DNA of 64,000 nt from Methylobacterium sp. Leaf91 (GTDB lineage Bacteria; Pseudomonadota; Alphaproteobacteria; Rhizobiales; Beijerinckiaceae). Shown in pieces: positions 43,236 to 51,996 of this stretch. A program made the translations under genes and the position numbers. Where the stretch lies: positions 62,113-126,112 of the forward strand of contig NZ_LMMP01000050.1 of NCBI RefSeq assembly GCF_001422815.1, written 5' to 3'. The notes below the pieces were generated by a model that saw only the letters and a list, made by a program, of their open reading frames with translations, ran no database searches and was not told the origin of the DNA. Numbering within the stretch: the first letter of the stretch is position 1; each line of letters begins with the position of its first letter.

Positions 43236-46200
43236 CTGGGCGCAGGTGTCCTGAGGTCGAGCGTGAGCGGGAACTCGCGGCTGATCTCCTCGACCGGCAT
43301 CTCGACCTTGCCGGGCGTGTGGCCATGGGCCTGGAAGCGCGCGAGACGCCGACCCTCGGCCTCGTAGGTGTTCACCGGGAAGGTCTCGTAGTTGCGGCCG
43401 CCGGGATGGCTGACATGGTAGCGGCAGCCGCCGATCGAGCGTCCGCTCCACGCATCGAGGATGTCGATGGTGAGGGGCGAATGCGCGGGGATCGTCGGAT
43501 GCATCGAGGAGGCCGGCTGCCACGCCTTAAAGCGCAGGCCCGCCACCGCTTCGCCCACCGTGCCGGTGCTCGTCATCGGAAGGCGCCGGCCGTTGCAGCT
43601 GATGATGTGGCGGCCGGGGACGAAGCCCTCGACCTTGACCTGCAGACGCTCCACCGAGCTGTCCACGTACCGCACCGTTCCACCGATCGCCCCCTCTTCG
43701 CCCAGCACGTGCCAGGGCTCCAATGCCTGCCGCAGTTCCAGCTTGACGCCGCCCTGCTCCACCGTCCCGAAGACCGGGAAGCGGAACTCGTACTGCGCCT
43801 GGAACGCCGCCGGATCGAAGTCGTAGCCGGCTTGGCGGAGGTCTTCCAGCACGCCGAGGAAGTCCGTCCAGAGGAAGTGGGGCAGCATGAAGCGATCGTG
43901 CAGGCCCGTGCCCCAACGGACACAGCCGCCTTCCTGCGGTTCGCGCCAGGCCCAGGCGACGATGGCCCGCAGCAGGAGTTGCTGGGCCAGACTCATGCGC
44001 GGGTCCGGCGGCATCTCGAAGGAGCGGAACTCCAGCAGGCCGAGGCGGCCGGTAGGGCCGTCCGGCGAGTAGAGTTTGTCGATGCAGATCTCGGAGCGGT
44101 GGGTGTTTCCGGTGACGTCCACGAGGATGTTGCGGAAGATCCGGTCCACGAGCCAGCGCGGGATGTTGGGCTCGTCGGGTTTGGGCACCTGCGCCAGGGC
44201 GATCTCGAGCTCGTAGAGGCCGTCGTGCCGCGCCTCGTCCATGCGCGGCGCCTGGCTCGTCGGGCCGATATAGAGCCCGGCAAAGAGGTAGGAGAGCGAG
44301 GGGTGGCGCTGCCAGTAGAGCACGAGGCTCTTCAGCAGGTCCGGCCGGCGCAGGAACGGCGAATCCGCCGGGGTGGCGCCGCCCAGCACCACGTGGTTGC
44401 CGCCGCCGGTGCCGGTATGGCGGCCGTCGGTCATGAATTTCTGCGCGCCGAGGCGGATCTGGCGGGCATCCTCGTAGAGCTCGCTCGTGATGGTGACGGC
44501 CTCGCGCCACGAGGTGGCGGGGTGGACGTTGACCTCGATCACGCCCGGATCGGGGGTGACCTTGATGACGTTGAGGCGCGGATCGAACGGCGGCTCGTAG
44601 CCCTCGATATGCAGGGGCTGCTTCAGCTCGGCGGCGACGGCCTCGAGATGCCCGATGAGTTCGAGATACTCGTCCACCCGCTGCAGCGGCGGCATGAACA
44701 CCCGCAGCACCCCATCCCGGGGCTCGACCGCGAGCGCCGTGCGCACGGCGACGCCGGTGACGCCCGATCCGTTCTCGGTCTTCGTCCCGGGATGACCCTC
44801 GGGGAGCGCGCCGCGCTCCTCCAGCGGGTCCTGGGGCTGGTAGTAGGGGTAATGCTCCGGCGGCACGAAGGGCAGCGAACTCAGGGGCAGCCGATATCCG
44901 ACCGGCGAATCGCCCGGTGTCAGGAAGGCGTGGGTACGGCGGAATTCCCAGGGCTCAGAGATCCAGCGACGGTCGTCGGGATCGTCCTTACCCATGGGCA
45001 GGCTCGCCAGGGGAAGAGCATAGCCGGCGGCCTCGCCGAGGCCGCGCTCGAACACCCGCGCGATACGGGCATTGGTCTCCGGGTTCGGAAACTTGGCGTC
45101 GGAGGTGGTGACGTTGATCGGCAACTCCTCCCGCTTCTCCTCCCAGTAGATCGGGTCTTCGAAAGCGGGGAACACGTAGGTTTCGAGGCCGAGGCGCTTG
45201 GCGACGCCGTCGATCAGCGCCTTCGCCTTGCTGGAGGTGGCGTCACGCGGGCCGTCCTCCTTGGCGACGAGGTCGGGATTGCTCCAGATCGGCTTGCCGT
45301 CTCGGCGCCAGTACAGGGCGAAGGCCCAGCGCGGCAGGCTCTCGCCCGGATACCATTTGCCCTGGCCGTAATGCAGCATGCCGCCCGGTCCGAAGCGGGT
45401 GCGCAGGCGCCGGATCAGCTTGTCGGCGAGGCCGCGCTTGGTCGGCCCCACGGCGGCGGCGTTCCACTCCGCCGATTCGAAATCGTCGATGGAGACGAAG
45501 GTCGGCTCGCCGCCCATGGTCAGGCGCACGTCCTGTTCGGCGAGATCGAGGTCGATCCGCTCGCCCAGCGCATCCATCTTGGCCCAGACCTCCTCGGAGA
45601 AGGGCTTCGTGATGCGCGGGGCTTCCGCCACGCGAGTCACCGTCATCTCGAAGCCGAACTCCACCTCGGCGGGTTCGGCGAGGCCGGAAATCGGCGCGGC
45701 GGATTGATAATGCGGGGTGGCGGCAAGGGGGATATGGCCCTCGCCGCAGAGCAGGCCCGACGTGGCGTCGAGGCCGATCCAGCCGGCACCCGGCAGGTAG
45801 ACCTCGGCCCAGGCATGGAGATCGGTGAAGTCCGTGCTGGTGCCAGCCGGCCCGTCGACGGCGGTGGTGTCGGGAACGAGCTGGATCAGGTAGCCGGAGA
45901 CGAAGCGCGCGGCGAGGCCGATGCGGCGCAGCACCTGGACCAGGAGCCAAGCGGAATCGCGGCAGGAGCCGCTCTTGAGCGTCAGCGTCTCGGACGGTGT
46001 CTGGACACCGGGCTCCATGCGGACGCCGTAGGTGATCTCGGAGGCGATCATGGCGTTGAGGGCCACGAGGAAGAGCACGGTGTTGGGCTGTTCGGGCAGC
46101 CGCTCGAGCAGGGCGTCGATCTCGGGGCCCACCGCGTCGTCGGTGACGAGATAAGGCTTCAGCTCCGCGGTCAGGTCGCTCTCGTAAGCGAAGGGGCGGG

Positions 46201-46501
46201 TCTGGGCGTAATCCTCGACGAAGAAATCGAACGGGTTGATGACCGCCATCTCGGCGGTCAAATCGACCTCGATCTTCAATTCGGTGGTCCGCTCGGGGAA
46301 GACCAGACGGGCGAGCCAGTTCCCGTTCGGGTCCTGCTGCCAGTTGATGAAGTGGTTCTCCGGCAGGATCTTGAGGGAATAGGCCGGCACGGTCGAGCGC
46401 GTATGCGGCGCGGGGCGCAGGCGGATCACCTGCGGTCCGAGCTGGATCGGCCGATCGTACTTGTAGTGAGTGACGTGGTGCAGAGCGGCTTTAATGGACA
46501 C
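43232..46501 (-). CDS. Giant transglutaminase-family protein (DUF2126)
   Basis: This 1089-aa protein combines an N-terminal transglutaminase-associated domain, a transglutaminase core (Cys in SGSCRDSAWLLVQVL, His in FTDLHAWAEVYLPG, Asp in IGLDATSG, about 150-300) and a large DUF2126 domain (about 300-1080), which carries the GGEPTFVSIDD, YPGESLPRWAFALYWR and HTGTGGGNHVVLGG blocks. DUF2126 resembles glutamate-cysteine-ligase-like catalytic folds. The GTG 46501 start has GGGAG 5 nt upstream; upstream in-frame codons look non-coding. It heads an operon with the ATP-grasp and small transglutaminase genes and is divergent from the zinc peptidase. Confidence 0.93.
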   Translation of the reverse strand: MSIKAALHHVTHYKYDRPIQLGPQVIRLRPAPHTRSTVPAYSLKILPENHFINWQQDPNGNWLARLVFPERTTELKIEVDLTAEMAVINPFDFFVEDYAQTRPFAYESDLTAELKPYLVTDDAVGPEIDALLERLPEQPNTVLFLVALNAMIASEITYGVRMEPGVQTPSETLTLKSGSCRDSAWLLVQVLRRIGLAARFVSGYLIQLVPDTTAVDGPAGTSTDFTDLHAWAEVYLPGAGWIGLDATSGLLCGEGHIPLAATPHYQSAAPISGLAEPAEVEFGFEMTVTRVAEAPRITKPFSEEVWAKMDALGERIDLDLAEQDVRLTMGGEPTFVSIDDFESAEWNAAAVGPTKRGLADKLIRRLRTRFGPGGMLHYGQGKWYPGESLPRWAFALYWRRDGKPIWSNPDLVAKEDGPRDATSSKAKALIDGVAKRLGLETYVFPAFEDPIYWEEKREELPINVTTSDAKFPNPETNARIARVFERGLGEAAGYALPLASLPMGKDDPDDRRWISEPWEFRRTHAFLTPGDSPVGYRLPLSSLPFVPPEHYPYYQPQDPLEERGALPEGHPGTKTENGSGVTGVAVRTALAVEPRDGVLRVFMPPLQRVDEYLELIGHLEAVAAELKQPLHIEGYEPPFDPRLNVIKVTPDPGVIEVNVHPATSWREAVTITSELYEDARQIRLGAQKFMTDGRHTGTGGGNHVVLGGATPADSPFLRRPDLLKSLVLYWQRHPSLSYLFAGLYIGPTSQAPRMDEARHDGLYELEIALAQVPKPDEPNIPRWLVDRIFRNILVDVTGNTHRSEICIDKLYSPDGPTGRLGLLEFRSFEMPPDPRMSLAQQLLLRAIVAWAWREPQEGGCVRWGTGLHDRFMLPHFLWTDFLGVLEDLRQAGYDFDPAAFQAQYEFRFPVFGTVEQGGVKLELRQALEPWHVLGEEGAIGGTVRYVDSSVERLQVKVEGFVPGRHIISCNGRRLPMTSTGTVGEAVAGLRFKAWQPASSMHPTIPAHSPLTIDILDAWSGRSIGGCRYHVSHPGGRNYETFPVNTYEAEGRRLARFQAHGHTPGKVEMPVEEISREFPLTLDLRTPAPR

Positions 46502-46873
46502 GGGGACTCCCGCTGGTTCGGACGTGAGACCGGGCGCGCGGCGGACGCGCGGCGGTGGCGGGAAACCGGAGCGCATCACCGAAGCGCCCCACGGTTGTCA
46601 TCGGCGTTTTGAGGCCGAATGACCATAGGCTGTGATCGCCGCCGACGGCAGCCGAAATCGGTGCTAGTCTACAGCGGCGTTGCCCTACCGGGCGATGGGA
46701 GGTGACGACGTTCATCACGTGAGCAGATTGGCCCTGGCAGTTCAGACAGACGGCATGGCGACGCTGCCCGCCGTCGAGCAGAAAGCAAATTCCGTGCATC
46801 GTGACGCGGGGCTTCGCCGCGAAGCGTTCCCTCACGCATATGCCGGCGCCCATAGTGCGGGCCCGGCCGGCCC
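46502..46873. other. Divergent region, transglutaminase operon and zinc peptidase
   Basis: These 372 bp contain no supported gene. They hold the ribosome binding site of the transglutaminase gene at one end and presumably both promoters. No strong repeat or hairpin is seen. Confidence 0.4.
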
Positions 46874-48022
46874 ATGAAGATCTTTCAGTGCCAGGCTTGC
46901 AACCAGCCGGCGAGTTTCGAGAGTACGGAATGCGAGAGCTGTCAGCGGCGGCTCGGCTATGTCTGCGGCACCCACGAGATTTCCGCCCTGGAGCCCTCCG
47001 GGACGGTCTGGCACGCCTATGCCGATCCGGGCCGGAAGTACCGCTTCTGTGCAAATGCCGAGTTCAGCGCCTGCAATTGGCTGCTGCCCGATGACAGTCC
47101 AGACCGGTACTGTACTTGCTGTCGGCACAACAGGGTGGTGCCGGACCTGGCCCTTGCCTGGAATCTGACGCGCTGGCGCCAGATCGAGGCCGCCAAGCAC
47201 CGGTTGTTCTACTCGCTGCTTCGCCTCGACCTGCCCCTGATGACACGGGACGAGAACCCCGCCACCGGTCTGGCCTTCGACTTCCTCGTCGACCCCGCCG
47301 AGAGTTACAGCGTCGGCCCTCCCGTGCTCACCGGGCATCGCAGCGGCCTCATCACCCTGAATATCGCCGAGGCGGACGATGTCGAGCGCGAACGGCGCAG
47401 GATGCTGTTCGGGGAGTATTACCGCACGCTCCTCGGCCATTTCCGCCACGAGATCGGGCATTATTTCTGGAACGTCCTGATCCGCTACGATCAGAGCATC
47501 TGGTCGTTCCGTGACCTGTTCGGCGACGAGCGTGCCAGCTACGGCATGGCCCTGCAGCGTTACTACGCCCAAGGCGCGCCGGCGGACTGGCAGGAATCCT
47601 ACGTCAGCGCCTATGCCACCAGCCACCCATGGGAGGATTTCGCCGAGACCTGGGCGCATTACCTCCACATCGTCGACACGGTGGAGACGGCGAGCACGTT
47701 CGAACTGCACGTGCGGCCTCGCCTGCGCAACGGCGCGCCGGACCCCGTCGTGATCGACTTCGATCCGTATCAGTCGCCAGACCTCGATCGCCTGATCTCG
47801 GCCTGGTTGCCGCTGACCTATGCGGTGAATTCCTTGAGCCGCAGCATGGGGCAGCCGGCGCTCTATCCCTTCAAGCTGACACCGGCTGTCATCGCCAAAC
47901 TCGCCTTCATCCACGACCGGATCGAAACCGTTCGCTCGGTCACGGGCGATCACCTCGATTCGGATATCCTGAAGGCGGTGATCACCGGCCTGCGCCAGCG
48001 TGTGGCACCGCCGAACGTCTGA
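46874..48022 (+). CDS. Zinc-ribbon metallopeptidase
   Basis: This 382-aa protein has an N-terminal Cys-rich zinc-ribbon (CQACN, CESC, and further Cys at about 59-82) and a zinc peptidase core with HEIGH at 192-196 (HEIGHYFW). A third ligand may be the Glu in WEDFAETWAHY near 260. It matches the COG4307-type putative zinc-binding proteins. These often neighbour the transglutaminase/ATP-grasp genes, as here. It may trim or process the predicted ligated peptide. ATG 46874 is the start; the ribosome binding site is weak. Confidence 0.88.
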   Translation: MKIFQCQACNQPASFESTECESCQRRLGYVCGTHEISALEPSGTVWHAYADPGRKYRFCANAEFSACNWLLPDDSPDRYCTCCRHNRVVPDLALAWNLTRWRQIEAAKHRLFYSLLRLDLPLMTRDENPATGLAFDFLVDPAESYSVGPPVLTGHRSGLITLNIAEADDVERERRRMLFGEYYRTLLGHFRHEIGHYFWNVLIRYDQSIWSFRDLFGDERASYGMALQRYYAQGAPADWQESYVSAYATSHPWEDFAETWAHYLHIVDTVETASTFELHVRPRLRNGAPDPVVIDFDPYQSPDLDRLISAWLPLTYAVNSLSRSMGQPALYPFKLTPAVIAKLAFIHDRIETVRSVTGDHLDSDILKAVITGLRQRVAPPNV

Positions 48023-48055
48023 GCCGCGAGCTGAACCCTAGGGCCGGTTCAGGGC

Positions 48056-48460
48056 TCACATTCCCTGTTCCGGCTCCGGTTTGGGAAGCCGACGTGGGCG
48101 CCCGTCATCGTCGATGGCGACGAAGGTGAAGGTCGCCTCGGTCACCTTCTCGCGCAGCTTGGTGCGGAAGCGGCGCGCCCAGGCTTCGACCTGGATCTTC
48201 ATGGACGTGCGGCCGACACTCTCTACTCGGGTGTAGACGCAGAGCACATCGCCCACCCGTACCGGACGAATGAAGGTCATCGCGTCGACCGCCACCGTGA
48301 CCACGCGGCCTTGGGCCTGGTCGACGCCGGCAATCCCGCCTGCCTGGTCCATCTGCGACATCACCCAGCCGCCGAAGATGTCGCCATTGGCGTTGGTGTC
48401 GGCCGGCATGGCGATGGTGCGCACCGTGAGGTCGCCGCGCGGGTCGCTGGTCTCGCCCAT
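48056..48460 (-). CDS. YciA-type acyl-CoA thioesterase
   Basis: This 134-aa hotdog-fold protein has the TIAMPADTNANGDIFGGWVMSQMDQAGG motif of the YciA/acyl-CoA thioesterase family with catalytic Asp, plus FIRPVRVGDVLCVYTRVESVGRTSMKI. It hydrolyses acyl-CoA. ATG 48460 has GGAG with 6-nt spacing; an upstream 22-residue extension looks like leader sequence. It faces away from the zinc peptidase and is convergent with it. Confidence 0.93.
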   Translation of the reverse strand: MGETSDPRGDLTVRTIAMPADTNANGDIFGGWVMSQMDQAGGIAGVDQAQGRVVTVAVDAMTFIRPVRVGDVLCVYTRVESVGRTSMKIQVEAWARRFRTKLREKVTEATFTFVAIDDDGRPRRLPKPEPEQGM

Positions 48461-48552
48461 TCCGGTCTCCACCCATCCTCGTTGCGACGCCTTCGTTCGT
48501 CCGAGACGTCGCTTGGCCTCCTGCATCGGCCGACAAGGGGCATCAGGTCAAG

Positions 48553-48587
48553 AAAAAGCCCGGCCGTCCCGAATGGGACGACCGGGC
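48553..48587 (-). terminator. Rho-independent terminator of the Tyr/Arg-rich gene
   Basis: Read on the minus strand, a 13-bp stem (48558-48570 with 48575-48587, one mismatch) with a 4-nt loop is followed by TTTTTCTT. It lies 26 bp after the stop of the gene at 48613. Confidence 0.9.
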
Positions 48588-48612
48588 CTCGAAACCGACC
48601 GGCGTGACCGAC

Positions 48613-48918
48613 TTAGTAGTAGAAGCGACGCGGGCCGTAGAACCGGCGCGGGCCGTAAAACGGGCGGCGGTAGAACGGACGCGGCGCGAAGTACGGCCGA
48701 CGGTAATACGGACGGGCGTAGTAAGGACGACCGTAGAACGGGCGACGGTAATACGGCCGGCGATAGTAGTACTGCGCCTTCTCGGCGACGGCCGGTGCGG
48801 CCTCGCTCTGAAGGGCCGAGACTGGGCCGATGGGCGCGGCCGAGGCACCCTGGGGGGCCAGGGCGGCGAAGCCCAGGGCCAGCAAGGCGGCCAGAAGGAG
48901 TTTTCTCAACACGTTCAT
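48613..48918 (-). CDS. Secreted Tyr/Arg-rich tandem-repeat protein
   Basis: This 101-aa protein has a signal peptide (about 1-28, cleavage after SASAA) and a C-terminal half made of repeats of the type Y-Y-R-R-P-Y-Y-R-R-P-F-Y-G, so about half of residues 50-101 are Tyr, Arg or Pro. It is strongly basic and aromatic. Function is unknown; surface or periplasmic binding is likely. The ATG at 48918 has AGGAG only 2 nt upstream, so a GTG at 48912 with 8-nt spacing may be the real start. A good terminator follows. Confidence 0.85.
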   Translation of the reverse strand: MNVLRKLLLAALLALGFAALAPQGASAAPIGPVSALQSEAAPAVAEKAQYYYRRPYYRRPFYGRPYYARPYYRRPYFAPRPFYRRPFYGPRRFYGPRRFYY

Positions 48919-49105
48919 GACTCCTCGAGTGATCGAACGACGGTGATGATACGACGGCATGCGAAGGAATGCATGCTTGGCCGTCAGCCGAACGCACAGA
49001 ATCGGCAAACCGTTTCATGCCCTCCGTCGGCAAGCTTAACGGCAGCCTTCCCGGGAACGGCCTTCGCGGGCGGGGTCTCCGCGTCGGTGACTTCGCGTGG
49101 ACGGG

Positions 49106-49297
49106 TCAGGCGATCTTCAACGTCATGTCGACGATGCTGGCATCGGCCGAACCCTTCACGAGGGTGATGCCATGCTCGCAATCTTCCCTGCGGGCATAGC
49201 CTTCGGCCGAATCGGCGATGACGTTCCCGTTCGTGACTCGGAGGCGCCAGCGCCAGTCGCCACTCGAATCCCGGTACAGCTCGAAACGCATGCCCAT
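49106..49297 (-). CDS. DUF1508 (YegP-type) protein
   Basis: This 63-aa protein is a single DUF1508 repeat: MRFELYRDSSGDWRWRLRVTNGNVIADSAEGYARREDCEHGI. E. coli YegP has two such repeats; a single copy is common elsewhere. Function is unknown. It starts at ATG 49297 and stands alone. Confidence 0.9.
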   Translation of the reverse strand: MGMRFELYRDSSGDWRWRLRVTNGNVIADSAEGYARREDCEHGITLVKGSADASIVDMTLKIA

Positions 49298-49380
49298 GCC
49301 TCCCTCGCGGAGATGCCCGCCAGAGGCTGAGATGGCGCGGGATCGTCCGTAAGCAATATCCGTCCCGGCCTTGGGCTCAA

Positions 49381-49415
49381 ACGAAAACGCCGCCCCGGAC
49401 GATCCGGGGCGGCGT
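49381..49415 (-). terminator. Rho-independent terminator of the DEAD-box helicase gene
   Basis: A 13-bp perfect stem (49387-49399 with 49403-49415) with a CGA loop is followed on the minus strand by TTTTCGTTT. It lies about 40 bp after the helicase stop. Confidence 0.9.
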
Positions 49416-49453
49416 CGTGTCGAGCGAACTCGACCGTCTGGGATCGATTCGGA

Positions 49454-50962
49454 TCAGGAACGCGGGAAGCGGTCGAGCCAGCCGATGGCGCGACCTTCGC
49501 CGGCGGCATTGCCGCCGCCGCCGCTGCTGCGCGGGCGTTCACCCTGGCGCGGAGCGCGGGTGTCGCCGCGCTGGTCGGGACGGGGGCCACGGCCCTGCCC
49601 TTCCGCCGGACGATCGCCGCGGCCTTCCTGCGGACGGCCGGAACGGGCCGGACCGCCGGGCTGGCCGCCACGGCTCTCGCCGCCGCGACCGCCACCGGGA
49701 CGACCGCCGAAGCCGGGGCGTCCGCCGCCGGGGCGCTGACCCTGGCGCTGGCCGGGACGCTGGCCCTGGGGCGCCGGACGACGCTCCTCGGCCTGCGCGG
49801 CCTCGGCCGCTTCCTGTCGGGTCGGCGGGTTGAAGCCCTCGGGGAAGGCGCCGACGGGGATCTTCTGGCGCGTGGTGCGCTCGATATCCCGAAGGTAGGC
49901 CTTCTCCTCGTCGTTGCAGAACGAGATGGCGAGCCCGTTCGCACCGGCGCGCGCGGTGCGGCCAATGCGGTGGACGTAGCTCTCGGGCACGTTGGGGAGG
50001 TCGTAGTTGATGACGTGGCTCACGGCCTCGACGTCGATGCCGCGGGCGGCGATGTCGGTGGCCACCAGGACGCGGCACGACCCGTCCTTGAACGCCGCGA
50101 GAGCACGCTCGCGCTGCGGCTGGGACTTGTTGCCGTGAATGGCCGAGGCGTTGATCCCGACCTTCTCCAGGCCGCGCACGACCCGGTCTGCGCCGTGCTT
50201 GGTGCGGGTGAAGACCAGGACCCGCTCGATGGCGGGGTCGCGCAGAATGTGGTTCAGCAGGGCCTGCTTCGCGCCGGTATGGGCGAAGATGACCTCCTGC
50301 GTCACACGCTCGGCCGTCGTCGCCACAGGAGTCACGGCCACCTGGACCGGGTCACGCAGGTACTGGTCGGCGAGGCCGGCGATGTTCTTCGGCATGGTCG
50401 CCGAGAAGAACAGGCTCTGGCGCTCCTTCGGCAGCATCTTCACGATGCGCTTGAGGGCGTGGATGAAGCCGAGGTCGAGCATCTGGTCGGCCTCGTCGAG
50501 GACGAGGATCTCGACGGCTTCGAGGGTCAGCGAGCGACGCTCGATGAGATCCATGAGGCGGCCCGGCGTGGCGACGAGGATGTCGACGCCGTTGGCGAGC
50601 GCCTTCTCCTGGCGGGAGATGGTGACGCCGCCGAACACCACGGTGTTGGTGAAGGACAGGTGCTTGCCGTAATCCGAGAAGCTCTCGGCGATCTGGTTGG
50701 CGAGTTCGCGGGTGGGCGAGAGCACCAGCACGCGGCAGCCGCGGCGGATGGCCTTGCGCGGGTTCTGGGCGAGGCGGTGCAGGATCGGCAGCGCGAAGGC
50801 CGCAGTCTTGCCGGTGCCGGTCTGGGCGATGCCGCAGAGGTCGCGGCCTTCCATGGCGGGGCGTAGGGCCTGAGCCTGGATCGGGGTCGGAGTCTTGTAG
50901 CCGGCCTCATCCAGGGCGCGCAGCACGGGCTGAGCGAGGCCGAAATCGGTAAATTGGGTCAA
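49454..50962 (-). CDS. DEAD-box RNA helicase
   Basis: This 502-aa RhlE-like helicase has the Q motif (FTDFGLAQPVLRALDEAGYKTPTPIQ), Walker A AQTGTGKTA, DEAD variant VLDEADQMLDLG, SAT, and helicase C with HRIGRTARAG, all intact. The C-terminal region (about 390-502) is disordered and rich in Gly, Arg, Gln and Pro, which probably binds RNA. ATG 50962 is preceded by AAAGTCTACCC-type leader. A 300-bp gap upstream may be a long leader typical of cold-shock helicases. Confidence 0.95.
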   Translation of the reverse strand: MTQFTDFGLAQPVLRALDEAGYKTPTPIQAQALRPAMEGRDLCGIAQTGTGKTAAFALPILHRLAQNPRKAIRRGCRVLVLSPTRELANQIAESFSDYGKHLSFTNTVVFGGVTISRQEKALANGVDILVATPGRLMDLIERRSLTLEAVEILVLDEADQMLDLGFIHALKRIVKMLPKERQSLFFSATMPKNIAGLADQYLRDPVQVAVTPVATTAERVTQEVIFAHTGAKQALLNHILRDPAIERVLVFTRTKHGADRVVRGLEKVGINASAIHGNKSQPQRERALAAFKDGSCRVLVATDIAARGIDVEAVSHVINYDLPNVPESYVHRIGRTARAGANGLAISFCNDEEKAYLRDIERTTRQKIPVGAFPEGFNPPTRQEAAEAAQAEERRPAPQGQRPGQRQGQRPGGGRPGFGGRPGGGRGGESRGGQPGGPARSGRPQEGRGDRPAEGQGRGPRPDQRGDTRAPRQGERPRSSGGGGNAAGEGRAIGWLDRFPRS

Positions 50963-51263
50963 GGGTAGACTTTCAGGCAGCGGGACCGGCCGGACGCCAT
51001 CGGATAGGATGGCCGTCTTATCGAAGGGACTGGTCCGTTGAGCTGGAGGTCGCCCGCGTGATGGGGCGATCCGGGTGCATGCACGTTTGAAGAGAGGGGC
51101 TCAGGTCGCTTGGGTCGCGCTGACGCGCAATCGGCGATCCGTCACGCAGCCCTCTCAAGCGAACCTGTCACGGCCGCTGACGCTGCAACTGCGATATGCG
51201 CTTTCGCGCCTGCGAAGTCAATCTCGGCCTTCAGCCATACGCTGAGCGCCTGGACGTGCGGCC
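50963..51263. other. Leader/intergenic region upstream of the helicase
   Basis: These 301 bp hold no supported gene. A long 5' untranslated leader for the helicase would fit, as in known cold-induced DEAD-box genes, but I see no diagnostic cold-shock element. The helicase ribosome binding site is at its start. Confidence 0.4.
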
Positions 51264-51617
51264 TTACCAGCCGAAACGCGCCATCTGGGCGAGCTTGGCC
51301 TGGACCGCTTTCTCGTCACGGCCAAGGGAGGCGAGGGTCTGGGACAGGCCGTAGCAGGTGCCGCAGAACGGGAGCTGGACGAGGGGGATCGTCTCGGCCC
51401 GGAACCGGGACACGGAGCCGATCAGGCAGGCGATGACCGTCTCGTCTTCCGGGCCGCCGACGCAATCGCCGCGTGGGCTGCCGAACAGGGCACGATTCGG
51501 CCAGGCCAGGGCGATGGTGGTGCCGCCGCGCCGGTCCGGTGCGGGCGGCAACGTGTAGCTCCGTACGAACAGGCCCGCGAACAGAAGCATCAGAACGAGG
51601 CCCGCGAAGACGCGCAT
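51264..51617 (-). CDS. Small exported or membrane-anchored hypothetical protein
   Basis: This 117-aa protein has one N-terminal hydrophobic helix (5-18, signal or anchor) and a soluble part with four Cys (CVGG, ACLIG, FCGTCYG). The FCGTCYG motif and others may form disulfides or bind a cofactor. No family recognised. It lies 2 nt downstream of the next gene on the same strand, so they are co-transcribed. Confidence 0.65.
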   Translation of the reverse strand: MRVFAGLVLMLLFAGLFVRSYTLPPAPDRRGGTTIALAWPNRALFGSPRGDCVGGPEDETVIACLIGSVSRFRAETIPLVQLPFCGTCYGLSQTLASLGRDEKAVQAKLAQMARFGW

Positions 51618-51619
51618 GG

Positions 51620-51862
51620 TCAGGCGGTCTCGTCGAAACGCGTGCGGTGGAAGACTTCCGTCCCCGCCCCGTCGATGATCCGTACCGCCTCGGCCGGTCC
51701 GCCCGAGCGCTGCGGTGCCCGTGCCCGTGCGAACAGCAGGAGCGCGCGCTCGGTGGCGCTCTCGGGCCCGCTCGCGCGGATCGACAGGCGCTGGCGCACG
51801 CGATCCTCTCCCTCGTACTCGGAGCCGAGAATCTCGATGTGAAACGTCTCGCGGGGACTCAC
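51620..51862 (-). CDS. Small hypothetical protein
   Basis: This 80-aa soluble protein (start GTG 51862) has a beta-rich look with FHIEILGSEYEGEDRVRQRLSIRA and AVRIIDGAGTEVFHRTRF. No family recognised. It is translated just upstream of the exported Cys-containing protein, with which it is probably paired. Confidence 0.6.
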   Translation of the reverse strand: MSPRETFHIEILGSEYEGEDRVRQRLSIRASGPESATERALLLFARARAPQRSGGPAEAVRIIDGAGTEVFHRTRFDETA

Positions 51863-51996
51863 GATGGTGTCCGCTCCGGAAGGGGTTCGTGGCTGCGGCT
51901 CGTCATGCGGTGAGCTTTCGCCTCAACGCACCGACTGTGCAAGCCGGGGGTGGATGTGGTTGAGTGGCGCTGACCCTCATCACGGACCGAGAAAAC

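Noticed and set aside
43319..46612. A 1097-codon open frame opposite the DUF2126 transglutaminase gene
   Set aside because: The minus strand encodes well-conserved domains throughout; the opposite frame is an artefact of codon bias.
48573..48587. GGGACGACC stretch as another guanidine-II hairpin
   Set aside because: It is part of a long terminator stem whose loop is GAAT; no ACGR loop and no tandem partner.
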